Shown in pieces: positions 26,925 to 35,793 of a stretch of 64,000 nt of DNA. The stretch's first letter is position 1. Each line of letters opens with the position of its first letter. The notes below the pieces were generated by a model. It was not told where the DNA came from and ran no database searches. It saw only the letters and a program-made list of their open reading frames with translations. Source of the stretch: Acidobacteriota bacterium (GTDB taxonomy: Bacteria; Acidobacteriota; Terriglobia; Acidiferrales; UBA7541); assembly GCA_013289825.1 (NCBI GenBank), contig JABCZF010000020.1, forward strand, positions 29,169 through 93,168, in the 5' to 3' direction. The position numbers and the translations under genes were made by a program.

Positions 26925-27785
26925 TTACCGCCAGAGATGCGCGAGCGCAGCGGAGGGCGTGTACTTCGTGGCGCGAATCCCCAATTGTTCGCCGATGCGC
27001 TGGCGAAGCAGTTTATTGACGGCCGAGACGCTCGCTTCACCGTCCAGTTCGATGAACGAGTGACGTTTGGCCATCACTTCAAATTCCCGCTTGATCATGG
27101 TCTGATAGCGAATAAAGGACCAGTACAGGTCGTGTGAAAGGGACATGTCTCGCCCTGCTTCCCAGTAGCTGATGGCTTGCGCCTTTTTGAATTCGCGGGC
27201 AAACGCGGTTTCCGGTCGCACATTGAGCCAAAACGTCAGATGCGGTCGCAGCGCCATGGCGTAAAGCCCGCTCAAGTAATCCCGGTTGATTCCGCGCACC
27301 ACGCCGCGGGCCACCAGCGTAAAGATAAAACGGTCTGCCAGCACCACCGTACCGGACCGCAGCGCCGGCAAGACTCGATGTTCCACCTGATCAAAAAAAT
27401 CCGTCGCGTACATCAGCGCCAGCGTCAGGCGAGTCACGGCATTTTTCGCCAGCAACTCATCTATGTCGCGTCCCACGAGGTTCGAGCGCCGCAATCCGCT
27501 GGTCTGTACCGCAAACCCTTCCGACTCCAGCCATTCCTGAAGCAGCGCGATCTGCGTCGAGCGTCCCGAGCCATCCATCCCCTCGATCACGATAAGGTTT
27601 CCGGTAATTTCGCTGGGGTCAAAGCCCACCAGCGCTTCTCCGTAAAAATATTGTGCCGTGCCGTCCTCGCCCGGGCCACCCGGTTTCGCAGCGGGAAGCG
27701 GCGTGCCCGTCGCGTGCGCCAGGTCCGCCGGGGCAACCGGTGCGTTCAGTTTTTCTTTCTCTTTTTCCTGATCGGTCATGCTCAC
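26925..27785 (-). CDS. Thymidylate-kinase-like P-loop kinase (second paralogue)
   Basis: The protein is 286 residues, longer than ordinary thymidylate kinase (about 210) owing to a 60-residue N-terminal extension rich in Pro/Ala/Glu. A P-loop EGMDGSGRSTQ is near residue 67, the DR motif appears as VLADRFIFTLVARG, and a LID-like segment ends in SYWEAGRDMSLSHDLYWS. Its start codon overlaps the stop of the upstream paralogue by four bases. A true dTMP kinase seems unlikely for both copies. Their pairing with Ppx/GppA raises the possibility of a phosphate- or polyphosphate-related kinase, the fold being shared with PPK2. This is inference. Confidence 0.85.
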   Translation of the reverse strand: MSMTDQEKEKEKLNAPVAPADLAHATGTPLPAAKPGGPGEDGTAQYFYGEALVGFDPSEITGNLIVIEGMDGSGRSTQIALLQEWLESEGFAVQTSGLRRSNLVGRDIDELLAKNAVTRLTLALMYATDFFDQVEHRVLPALRSGTVVLADRFIFTLVARGVVRGINRDYLSGLYAMALRPHLTFWLNVRPETAFAREFKKAQAISYWEAGRDMSLSHDLYWSFIRYQTMIKREFEVMAKRHSFIELDGEASVSAVNKLLRQRIGEQLGIRATKYTPSAALAHLWR

Positions 27786-28543
27786 TCCGGAGCCGAAACG
27801 CCGGGCGCAAAGCGTTTCAAATCGATCTTCGAGGCCACGATGTCGCGCATCTGTTTTTGCAGTTTGTTCACCGGCAAGGTTCCGTCCAACACGACGAAAT
27901 TATCCGAATCCATCATCTTGTCGTACTCCTCCAGGATACGCGCCTGGAACAGCCGAAAACTTTCCGCGCGGTCGTAGGACAGCGCCATATCCATTCCCGC
28001 TTCGTAATACTTAAGCTTGGGCCGCCCGCTCAGAATGCGATGCACGGCCACATCGAGCGGCGCGCGAAAATAAAAGGTGATGTCCGGCACCGGCGCAAAC
28101 CGATAGAGATTTCGCAGCCAGCGTCCGGGGCAGCCGCGAGCCGCATCGCGTGCAAACGCCGTGTAAATGTAGCGATCGGCGAGCACCAGGTAGTCGCCCT
28201 GCAGCAACGGCATGATCTGCCGTTCACAGCGATCCGCAAAATCGGCGGCATGCAGGAGCGAAAAAGTAGTCGGCGTGAGCAGCCGCCGCTGCTTTCCGCG
28301 CCGCGTCGCGGACTTCACCAGCGGCGAAGAGTTCCATTCCGTAAAATGCAGCCGGTAGCCGCCGATTTCCAGCCAGCGTTTCAAAAGGTAAAGCTGCGTG
28401 CTCTTTCCCGAGCCATCCGTTCCTTCTACGACGATGAGCGCGCCAGGGTACGCGCGGCTCGGCACCGGCTTTCCCGGCTGCGGAAGTGTGGATTTGCCCG
28501 GTTCCGCGCGCGGCTGCTTTTGTGCGATGTCCTGATTTTCCAT
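27782..28543 (-). CDS. Thymidylate-kinase-like P-loop kinase (first paralogue)
   Basis: The protein is 253 residues. A complete P-loop EGTDGSGKSTQLYLLKRWLE lies near residue 40, the DR motif is VLADRYIYTAFARDAARG, and the LID-like segment ends in KYYEAGMDMALSYDRAES. This ending is almost the same as in the downstream paralogue, so the two arose by duplication. A conserved insertion KSATRRGKQRRLLTP follows the P-loop helix, which is unlike the standard dTMP-binding loop. It is the first gene of a four-gene leftward operon (this gene, the paralogue, ppx, sixA). The substrate should be treated as unknown. Confidence 0.87.
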   Translation of the reverse strand: MENQDIAQKQPRAEPGKSTLPQPGKPVPSRAYPGALIVVEGTDGSGKSTQLYLLKRWLEIGGYRLHFTEWNSSPLVKSATRRGKQRRLLTPTTFSLLHAADFADRCERQIMPLLQGDYLVLADRYIYTAFARDAARGCPGRWLRNLYRFAPVPDITFYFRAPLDVAVHRILSGRPKLKYYEAGMDMALSYDRAESFRLFQARILEEYDKMMDSDNFVVLDGTLPVNKLQKQMRDIVASKIDLKRFAPGVSAPE

Positions 28544-28650
28544 GGATCTCTTTGCGAGAAGCGCTCTGGCAACTCAGCGTATTCCTGCATTGTTACAAAT
28601 GCATTACAACACACCACGCCATAACTGGCAAAGAGTGCTGGCAGCCAGCT

Positions 28651-29736
28651 TCAGAAAGCGGCAATTTTGATGCGCAGGAATTTCTTCGGGTTCTGCCGGA
28701 ACTCTCCTATCAGCAATCGCAAGTCTCCCGTGAGCCCGCTCAAACCGTCATAGAGTTTGGGATCAGAAAACAGTTTGCCGACGGTGGTGGTATTGTCGTT
28801 CAACTTTGCGGAAGCGCTGGCGAGGTTATCGCTGGCTTCCTTCAGCTTCGTGTACAGCGCATCGTCGGTCGCCAGTTTGCCGAGCGTCCCCTTCCCTGCG
28901 CGTACATCGCCGATCACGGCGTTGCCATTAGAGATGGCCTGCTTGGCTTGGTCGTAGAAAGAAGGATCGTACAGAAACTTTCCAAGCGAGCCTTTCTCGG
29001 AGCGCACATCGGTCAGAATCACGTTTACGCTATCCAATCCCTTGTCCACCTTGTTGTACATCTCATCCGACGCAACCAGCTTCCCAAGCGTCCCCTGTCC
29101 CGCTTGCACATTCCCAAGCATCACGTCGCCCTTGGTGAGAATGCTGTTCAAATGATTATAGGCCTGGTCGTCTGTCAGCAATTTCCCGAGTGTTCCTTTT
29201 CCCTGCTTCACGCCGTGGATCAGGTCCTGAACCTCATCCGATAGCGCCTGCAGATTCGCCAGCACATCCGCACTTCGCTCGACCACTTCCGCCATGGCTT
29301 TCTCTTCGGTCCCCGGCACTTCCTGCCCGTCCTTCAGCGGCACACCCATGATGCCCAGACTGATGTTGACGTACCGGTTTCCCAGCAATCCTTGCGTGAC
29401 CAGGCTGGCTGCGGAGTCGGTCAGAATGTTGTTTTCGTAATATTTGCTCACACGCATCACCACTTCGATGTTTCTCTTCCTGTCCGGGACTTTACCTGGC
29501 GTCCTCGGCGTGAGTCTGATGTTTTCCACGTTTCCCACTTCCACTCCGTCGAGTCGTACTGGTGCTCCCTTAGCCAGTTCCCGAACTTCGGGAAGATAGG
29601 TGACCAGCCGATACTTCGGCCCGAGGGTTCCCGCCCCGGTTACGTAGAAAATGCCGGCGGCCAGGACCGACAGCCCCACCAGCACGAAAAGACCCACGCG
29701 CAGTTCCGTCCACGTCAATTGTTTGCGCTGCGCCAT
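28651..29736 (-). CDS. mlaD: MCE-domain lipid-binding protein (MlaD-like) with GTLGKL repeats
   Basis: This 361-residue protein has one N-terminal membrane anchor (RVGLFVLVGLSVLAAGIFYV) and an MCE domain to about residue 130 (VRLDGVEVGNVENIRL, LLGNRYVNISLG). The C-terminal half holds five copies, about 35-40 residues apart, of the pattern GxGTLGKLxxDxxxY, at roughly residues 178, 214, 248, 285 and 318. The last copy, with TTTVGKL, is the most divergent. MCE proteins form the periplasmic hexameric ring of lipid transporters. It forms a likely transport operon with mlaF and mlaE upstream. The repeats probably extend the ring as a helical barrel, an inference. Confidence 0.9.
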   Translation of the reverse strand: MAQRKQLTWTELRVGLFVLVGLSVLAAGIFYVTGAGTLGPKYRLVTYLPEVRELAKGAPVRLDGVEVGNVENIRLTPRTPGKVPDRKRNIEVVMRVSKYYENNILTDSAASLVTQGLLGNRYVNISLGIMGVPLKDGQEVPGTEEKAMAEVVERSADVLANLQALSDEVQDLIHGVKQGKGTLGKLLTDDQAYNHLNSILTKGDVMLGNVQAGQGTLGKLVASDEMYNKVDKGLDSVNVILTDVRSEKGSLGKFLYDPSFYDQAKQAISNGNAVIGDVRAGKGTLGKLATDDALYTKLKEASDNLASASAKLNDNTTTVGKLFSDPKLYDGLSGLTGDLRLLIGEFRQNPKKFLRIKIAAF

Positions 29737-29780
29737 TTTCCGTTTCCTCCCTTTCGATCTTCCAATCCACTACTGCCAAC

Positions 29781-30635
29781 TCACACGAGAAATCGCTTTA
29801 GATATTCGTCGTTGGTGTTCACAAGTTCTTCCTGCCCGCCCTCGAAATACACTCCGCCTTCCCGCAAAACCAGAAAACGCGTGGCTTGCATCTTTGCCGC
29901 CCCGGCCGCATTTCCGTTGGACACGTTGTGCACCACGCGCTTGGCGGCCGCGTCGAAACGAAAGTTGGCCAGTGCGAAGCCATCCTGAAGCCGTTGCGTT
30001 GCGAGCAACGCCGTTACCCCGTATACGTCGCGCAACCGCAAAATCAGCGTGATAATCGTTTGCGAAGTCACCGGGTCGAGTCCCGCCGTTGGCGAATCAT
30101 ACAGCACGATGGGCGGCTGATTGATCAACGCCCGCGCGATCGAGACTCGCCGCCGCATCCCTCCGGACAGCTCGGAGGGAAACAGGTCCATGGTGTGCTC
30201 CAGCTCGACAAATCGCAGCACTTCGAGCACTCGCGGCTCAATCTCTTCGTCCTTCACTCCGTCTTCGATCAGCCGGTAGGCCACATTGTCCCCGACGGTC
30301 ATGGAATCGAACAGCGCCCCTTCTTGAAAAACAAATCCCATTTGGCGCCGAAACGCCAGGAGGTCCCGCTCCGTCATGCTGGATACGTTCCTGCCGAGCA
30401 CTAGAATGTTGCCCTCGGAAGGCCGCAGGAGTCCCGCCGCCAATTTTAGGGACAAGGTCTTCCCGGTCCCGGTTTCACCCAGCAACACCAGCGTCTCCTG
30501 CTTCTGTACCTCGAACGACACACCGCGCAAAATGTCGCCTTCTTCGAAGCCGATGCGTACCTTCTCAAATTTGATGGCTGGATGGGGGTCGGCGGGCGGT
30601 GTGGCGGAGTTATTCATCGGGCCTGTGCCCGCCAT
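29781..30635 (-). CDS. mlaF: MlaF-like ABC ATPase lacking canonical catalytic Glu and His
   Basis: This 284-residue ATPase of the retrograde phospholipid-transport type has an intact Walker A GETGTGKT and signature LSGGMRRR. Walker B, however, reads IVLYDSPTAGLD near residue 180, with serine where the catalytic glutamate should be. The switch region reads LLATQRLQD near residue 212, with glutamine in place of the usual histidine. The other MlaF of this window (43039-43857) has both residues. It would bind ATP but hydrolyse poorly unless other residues compensate. Two possible starts exist, ATG at 30635 and ATG at 30617; a TATAAT-like sequence overlaps the first. Confidence 0.88.
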   Translation of the reverse strand: MAGTGPMNNSATPPADPHPAIKFEKVRIGFEEGDILRGVSFEVQKQETLVLLGETGTGKTLSLKLAAGLLRPSEGNILVLGRNVSSMTERDLLAFRRQMGFVFQEGALFDSMTVGDNVAYRLIEDGVKDEEIEPRVLEVLRFVELEHTMDLFPSELSGGMRRRVSIARALINQPPIVLYDSPTAGLDPVTSQTIITLILRLRDVYGVTALLATQRLQDGFALANFRFDAAAKRVVHNVSNGNAAGAAKMQATRFLVLREGGVYFEGGQEELVNTNDEYLKRFLV

Positions 30636-30705
30636 TATAGCGGCAATCGCCGCCGCGCGGCCACGAAACGCTCCGCGCCATCCGCCTGACTATCCCAGGC
30701 AGGCC

Positions 30706-31548
30706 TTAGAAGAGTTTGTCGGCGAGATACAACGCCACTTTGGTGAGAAACGCATCGGCTACGATGATCATCACGGAAGACAGCACGGCCGCTTGCGTCG
30801 TGGCCCGGCCCACACCTTGCGTGCCGCCGCGCACCGTCAGCCCTTTGTAGCAGCCAATGGTCGCCAAGATGAAGGCGAAGAAAAACGGCTTCATAAAACC
30901 CTGCATCAAATCCGCAAAATCCAGAGCATCGATGGCGCGGCGCCAGAACTCAATCGCGCTGAGGCGTAGCGAGAACACCGAAGCCACGCAGCCCCCGAGC
31001 AAACCCATGAAATCGGTCATGGCCGTTAACAAGGGCAGCGTCAGCAGCGTGGCAATCGTCCTAGGCGCCACCAGCTTGCGAATAGGATCCGTCCCCATGG
31101 CCCGCATGGCATCCACTTGTTCGGTGACCAGCATCGACCCCAACTCTGACGCAATCCCCGTGGCGCACCGGCCGGTCACCAGCAGCCCGGTCAGCGATGG
31201 CCCCAATTCTCTCACCAGCGCGATGGCCACCACATCGCCGGTCAGCGAACTCTGCCCGAAGCGCGTGAATTGCGACCCCGTCTGCAGCACCATGACGGCG
31301 CCAATAAAGAACCCCGATAGCAGGATGATGGGCAGCGATCCGGCACCGATGTTATCCATCTGTTGCAGAATGTCTTGAACGTAGAACGGGGGCGTGAATA
31401 GGGTGTACAGCGTGCGGCCGCAGAGCATGGCGTAGTCCTGCACGTCCGCCACCGCGCCTTTGGCGGCATTGACCAGCACTCCCGCAACGGTAATTTGCGG
31501 TTCCGTCTTGTCTTCCGGACCTCGAACCTCGAGAGGGGTATCTGCCAC
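30706..31548 (-). CDS. mlaE: MlaE-like permease of a lipid ABC transporter
   Basis: This 280-residue inner-membrane permease has about five to six hydrophobic segments and the MlaE pattern: GFFIGAVMVLQTG early, LVRELGPSLTGLLVTGRCAT and then ELGSMLVTEQVDAMRAMGTDP. It ends with a segment GLTVRGGTQGVGRATTQAAV typical of the family. GTG start at 31548. It lies upstream of mlaF and mlaD on the same strand, completing a permease-ATPase-MCE set that probably moves phospholipids between inner and outer membranes. This is the first of two such sets in the window. Confidence 0.91.
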   Translation of the reverse strand: MADTPLEVRGPEDKTEPQITVAGVLVNAAKGAVADVQDYAMLCGRTLYTLFTPPFYVQDILQQMDNIGAGSLPIILLSGFFIGAVMVLQTGSQFTRFGQSSLTGDVVAIALVRELGPSLTGLLVTGRCATGIASELGSMLVTEQVDAMRAMGTDPIRKLVAPRTIATLLTLPLLTAMTDFMGLLGGCVASVFSLRLSAIEFWRRAIDALDFADLMQGFMKPFFFAFILATIGCYKGLTVRGGTQGVGRATTQAAVLSSVMIIVADAFLTKVALYLADKLF

Positions 31549-31730
31549 GAGTACCTGTTTCGCTGGCCGTTGCGCTCACTTCTACGGCACAAAATCCTGA
31601 GTCGGAAGCCTAACTGCGTGCCAGGAACACGTCAAGCAAGCAACGTGCCGGACCAGCTGCCGGCAGAAAATCCTGAATGCGCGGAATGAAGCAGTGCTCG
31701 TACGAGGTATCCTAGGCGCGGAGGAGCACG

Positions 31731-32093
31731 GTGATAACTCGCATCGACCATATCCAATTGGCCGCCCCGCAAGGCTCTGAACCCGCCGCTCGCGAATTCT
31801 ACGGGTCGCTTCTCGGCTTGCCCGAAATCGAAAAGCCCGCTGCTCTCCGCGCCCGCGGCGGCTGCTGGTTCCAGTGCGGCGATCAGCAACTTCACATTGG
31901 CGTCGAACCCGACTTTCACCCTGCAAAAAAGGCGCACCCGGCCTTCGCCGTATCTGATCTCGCCAGGCTTCGCGAATCTCTCGAGGCCCACGCCGTAAAG
32001 ATCACGGACGACAACTCCCTCCCCGGAACGCGCCGCTTCTACACCGAAGACCCCTGGGGCAATCGCTTGGAATTTCTGGAACCGTCCTCTTGA
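31731..32093 (+). CDS. VOC/glyoxalase-family protein
   Basis: This is a 120-residue single VOC domain. The N-terminal strand ITRIDHIQLAAPQGSEPAAR carries the first metal-type histidine, and the end EDPWGNRLEFLEPS carries the conserved C-terminal glutamate. The middle strand has LHIGVEPDFHPAKKAHPAFA. Family members are metal-dependent lyases, dioxygenases or resistance proteins; the substrate cannot be assigned. GTG start at 31731 after GGAGGAG. It is alone between two leftward transcription units. Confidence 0.85.
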   Translation: MITRIDHIQLAAPQGSEPAAREFYGSLLGLPEIEKPAALRARGGCWFQCGDQQLHIGVEPDFHPAKKAHPAFAVSDLARLRESLEAHAVKITDDNSLPGTRRFYTEDPWGNRLEFLEPSS

Positions 32094-32177
32094 AATTCGC
32101 GCCGCCACCCCTCGGACGCGACAATTCCGGAGAAAGGGCTCGCCCGACGAACAGAAATTCTCTTGGTATTTACGTAT

Positions 32178-33758
32178 TTACTTCAAGAGACCATATACAT
32201 CGACTTCCCCGCGCGCCGCAACATACACGCGTCCATTCGCCACCACCGGGATCACGAAGCGCGTCGCCTGTGCAGCGCGATCACGCTTGCTGTTTTGTTC
32301 GGAAGTGTAGATCGGCTGACGAATGTTCTTGGCATCGAACGCATACACTACTGCCGCTCTGTCCAAGCCATTCCATGTTTTTGTGGCAACGGCCCATACA
32401 ATAGCATTTTCATTTTCGTGAGCGGAAATTGCCGGCGTCGCGCCTGGGTTTTCGAATTTGATGCTGGAAGCCTTGCCTGGCACGATATGCCCGCCCGCGA
32501 TGGCGTAATCTCGCAGGTACTCGTCGCTGCTTGCGAAGAACGCGTGACCGTTCCAGTAGGCCATCGCGCCGTAGCCCCCTCCGCCCATGCGAATTCTGTC
32601 TAGAACAGCATCTCCCTGAGCATTGAATTTGCCCATTTGATCGCGATCGATCAGATAAAGCATTCCGCCCTTGGTAGGCTGCAGAAGCAGGTGCCGATGG
32701 GAACCCGGCTGGTCAGGCAGCAGGAGCGGGCCGCTCGAGCCCAAGTCGGCGTCGGCGTCACTCAGTTGTGCTTGATTATAGGGCGTGAAGTAGTCGCGGA
32801 TTTCTATGGACGAGCCCGCCAGCGCGAGCTTGAGTACTGAATCGCCATAATCGCGGCCTCCCGATGCCGCGCTGAAAGTTCCGTTGGCCGTCGGCACATA
32901 GACATTTCCACTAGCATCGGCTGCCGGCCCGGTGTCGCTTTCCCAGATGCCGCCTTCACTGCCGTCTGGAGTGATGTTCAGAACTCCCTTTTGCTCCAGC
33001 GTTTCCGTGCTGTAGGCCATCAGCCAGCCATGATAGGGGCCGACGTCGCACGACGAGGCCCAGCTCAAATACAAAGTGCTGCTCACTAGGAGAAGGGCGG
33101 CGCGCGGATTTTCGCGCAGCGCATCGAAACGCACCCGCCCGCTCGAGCTGCCGGCTCCCCTGCCGGGAACCGACGCCGCGATCAGCTTTGGGCCTCCAAA
33201 CTTTTCCGCGCCGGTGGTGATCGCAAGCGCATGCAAGTGCTGGAAGTATTCCGTGTCGCCGACCCAGTGCTCGGCCATGGTACGCGCAAGGACGTACAGA
33301 GTGCCTGTTTCGAGGTCGATCACCGGCGTCGAAGTGGTGCCGATCTCCGGGCGGATGAATGGGCATTCGACGGCGCGCTCGGAAACCGGCGTGGTACCCC
33401 GTTTCTTGTCCAAAAGACTGACCTGCCACAGTGGCGGATGGTCAGGGCGGTCGGCATCGAATGCGTAGACGGTGTCGTGCTCGGTGGCCACGAAGAGCAC
33501 GTCATGTTTTCCCTGGCCGGGGATTCCCAGCGAGGGAATGAAAAGCGGCTGGGCGTAGACGGCCCCGTCAACCTGGAACGCACCTAACTTCCCAAACTGG
33601 TTCGCGTTGACGTTCTGCGGTGTTAGAAGTTTTTCGACCAGCGTTGTGCCCGTGCGTAAATTGTCGTACTGCGAAGTTGCAATTTGCGCAACGGCGACTT
33701 GGGGGGTCAGAGCAAATCCCAGCGTAATACTCCCTAGGGTCAACCGTTTCAAAGGCAT
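32178..33758 (-). CDS. Secreted PQQ-like beta-propeller protein
   Basis: This 526-residue exported protein starts MPLKRLTLGSITLGFALTP and continues with blade-like repeats: VYAQPLFIPSLGIPG, VLFVATEHDTVYAFDADRP, TLYVLARTMAEHW, MLYLIDRDQMGKFNAQGDAV and VYAFDAKNIRQ. The C-terminal strand reads GRVYVAARGEVDVYGLL. This pattern is that of PQQ-like or BamB-like propellers without a visible PQQ enzyme active site, so it is probably structural or binding. A TTG at 33788 could extend the start by ten residues. It is divergent from aroC. Confidence 0.8.
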   Translation of the reverse strand: MPLKRLTLGSITLGFALTPQVAVAQIATSQYDNLRTGTTLVEKLLTPQNVNANQFGKLGAFQVDGAVYAQPLFIPSLGIPGQGKHDVLFVATEHDTVYAFDADRPDHPPLWQVSLLDKKRGTTPVSERAVECPFIRPEIGTTSTPVIDLETGTLYVLARTMAEHWVGDTEYFQHLHALAITTGAEKFGGPKLIAASVPGRGAGSSSGRVRFDALRENPRAALLLVSSTLYLSWASSCDVGPYHGWLMAYSTETLEQKGVLNITPDGSEGGIWESDTGPAADASGNVYVPTANGTFSAASGGRDYGDSVLKLALAGSSIEIRDYFTPYNQAQLSDADADLGSSGPLLLPDQPGSHRHLLLQPTKGGMLYLIDRDQMGKFNAQGDAVLDRIRMGGGGYGAMAYWNGHAFFASSDEYLRDYAIAGGHIVPGKASSIKFENPGATPAISAHENENAIVWAVATKTWNGLDRAAVVYAFDAKNIRQPIYTSEQNSKRDRAAQATRFVIPVVANGRVYVAARGEVDVYGLLK

Positions 33759-34010
33759 CTCCGTCCAGCGCCGGATGGCGTCCGGCAAGCACGCGAACTA
33801 CCCTGCCGCCCGCGAGGCGCGAATCTGCTGTCTTTCTCCGAGGAATGCGTCGGCTTTATGATCCCACCAACTCTTGGTTCGTCCAAGCGAGGTCGGAGTT
33901 CTCGGCCTTCGCTCGAGGCCTGCGGCCTCGCTGGACGCCGCAGGCAGCGGCGGATACACTGCTTGCTTCCACGGCTCCAAGTTGCCAAGTGAGTGAGGGC
34001 GTTCACGCAG

Positions 34011-35183
34011 ATGCTGAAGTTCTACACCGCCGGTGAATCTCACGGACAAGCGCTTCTTGCGTTCGTTTCCGGCCTTCCCGCGGCTTTGCCGGTAGATTTG
34101 AACTTTGTCAATCACGAGCTTCATCGGCGCCAGCTTGGCTACGGCCGGGGCGGCCGGCAAAAAATCGAAAAAGATCGCGCCGACATTTTCGCCGGCGTCC
34201 GCCACGGACAGACCATCGGCGCACCCATTGCGCTGCGCATTGAAAACCGTGATTGGGCCAACTGGGAGAACATTCTCCCCGTCGAAGCCACACCCGAATC
34301 CCGAGGCCAGGAGAGAAAACTCCTCGCTCCTCGCCCGGGGCACGCCGATCTCGCGGGCTCACAAAAATTCAATTTTCACGACGCGCGCTACGTCCTCGAA
34401 CGCGCCTCCGCTCGCGAAACCGCGGCCCGCGTCGCTGCTGGTGCGTTCGCCAAGCTGCTGCTTCGCGAATTCGGCACGGAAATTGCCAGCCACACCGTTC
34501 AAGTCGGCCACGTGCGGCTGGAACGCGGCGCAACTTGGAAAGAAATTCAAGCGGTCAGCGCCGATCTGGAGTCACCTTTGCGCTGCGTTGATTCCGCCAC
34601 CCAGGAAAAAATGAAGGCCGAAGTGGACGCCGCTCTGAAAGCAGGCAACACCGTCGGCGGCATTTTTGAGATCGTCGTCCACAACGTTCCCGTTGGTCTC
34701 GGCAGCCACGCCCAGTGGGACGAGAAACTCGATGGCCGCCTGGCCCAGGCGCTCATGAGCGTGCAAGCCGTCAAAGCGGTCGAAATTGGCGCGGGCGTCG
34801 CTGCGGCCGGCTCTTACGGCAGCGAAGTTCAGGACGAGATCTTCTACGAAAAACCAGCGCGCCGCTTCCGCCGCTCCACGAATCGCGCCGGTGGGATTGA
34901 AGGCGGCATCAGCAATGGAGAAGATGTCGTCATCCGCGGCTATCTGAAACCCATCTCCACGCTGCGCCAGGCGCTGCACACTGCGGACATGGTCACCAAG
35001 GAACCCGTGGCGGCCGCTTACGAGCGCTCCGACTGGTGTGTCGTCCCGGCGGGCGCGGTGGCCGGCGAAGCCATGATCGCACTTGTGCTAGCGGACACTT
35101 TTCTGCAAAAATTTGGAGGAGATTCCCTTTCCGAGATGCGGCGGAATTTCGACAACTATGTCAGACAAATCGACGAGTTCTGA
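34011..35183 (+). CDS. aroC: Chorismate synthase
   Basis: This 390-residue enzyme converts 5-enolpyruvylshikimate 3-phosphate to chorismate using reduced FMN, the last step of the shikimate pathway. Family signatures are all visible: the N-terminal FYTAGESHG, the GYGRGGRQKIEKD segment, the PRPGHADLAG block, the ERASARETAARVAAGA segment, and the C-terminal STNRAGGIEGGISNGED. I chose the ATG at 34011, which places FYTAGESHG at the normal position; a GTG at 33993 would add six residues. Its end overlaps the def start by 26 bases. Confidence 0.96.
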   Translation: MLKFYTAGESHGQALLAFVSGLPAALPVDLNFVNHELHRRQLGYGRGGRQKIEKDRADIFAGVRHGQTIGAPIALRIENRDWANWENILPVEATPESRGQERKLLAPRPGHADLAGSQKFNFHDARYVLERASARETAARVAAGAFAKLLLREFGTEIASHTVQVGHVRLERGATWKEIQAVSADLESPLRCVDSATQEKMKAEVDAALKAGNTVGGIFEIVVHNVPVGLGSHAQWDEKLDGRLAQALMSVQAVKAVEIGAGVAAAGSYGSEVQDEIFYEKPARRFRRSTNRAGGIEGGISNGEDVVIRGYLKPISTLRQALHTADMVTKEPVAAAYERSDWCVVPAGAVAGEAMIALVLADTFLQKFGGDSLSEMRRNFDNYVRQIDEF

Positions 35184-35745
35184 AGTGGCTTCCACCCCGG
35201 CCTCGGCATCTATCGGCGCCACCAACGCTGCGCGCAAGATCTATCCCATCGTCAAGTACGGCGATGCCATTCTCGAAAAGCCGACCGCGACGGTAAAAAA
35301 GTTTGACGCCGATTTCGAGCAGCTCACAGAGGACATGTTCGCTTCGATGTACGCCGCCCAAGGCGTCGGCTTGGCCGCCCCGCAAATCGGCTTGACCCTG
35401 CGCGTGGCCGTCGTCGACGTCACCACGGGGAAAAACCCGGAAGCGAAAATCGTTCTCGCCAATCCCGAAATCATTCATGCCGAAGGAGAAGTTAGGGAAG
35501 AAGAAGGCTGTCTCTCGATTCCCGGTTTCCGCGGCTACGTGATGCGCCCGCAATTCGTCACCGTCCGCGCGCAAAACGCCAAAGGTGAATCCTTTGAGAT
35601 TCGCGCCGAAAACCTGATGGCTCGCGCCTTCTGCCACGAAATCGATCATTTGAACGGCATCCTGTTCCTGCAACACCTCAGCATGCTGAAGCGCGACCTT
35701 ATCCGGCGCAGAATCAAAAAACTGAAAAAACAAGGCGAGTGGTAG
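35158..35745 (+). CDS. def: Peptide deformylase
   Basis: This 195-residue metal enzyme removes the N-formyl group from new proteins. Its three motifs are present: GVGLAAPQIG, EEGCLSIPG with the metal cysteine and HEIDHLNG with the two metal histidines. The ATG at 35158 gives a 30-residue Ser/Thr/Ala-rich leader before the core KIYPIVKYGDAILEKP and overlaps the aroC end. It directly precedes fmt, the gene for the enzyme that adds the formyl group, an established pairing. Confidence 0.96.
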   Translation: MSDKSTSSEVASTPASASIGATNAARKIYPIVKYGDAILEKPTATVKKFDADFEQLTEDMFASMYAAQGVGLAAPQIGLTLRVAVVDVTTGKNPEAKIVLANPEIIHAEGEVREEEGCLSIPGFRGYVMRPQFVTVRAQNAKGESFEIRAENLMARAFCHEIDHLNGILFLQHLSMLKRDLIRRRIKKLKKQGEW

Positions 35746-35793
35746 GCTCTCTTGCCGGCTGCTCCCCCGCCCGAAGGAACGCCGAGGGCCTCG

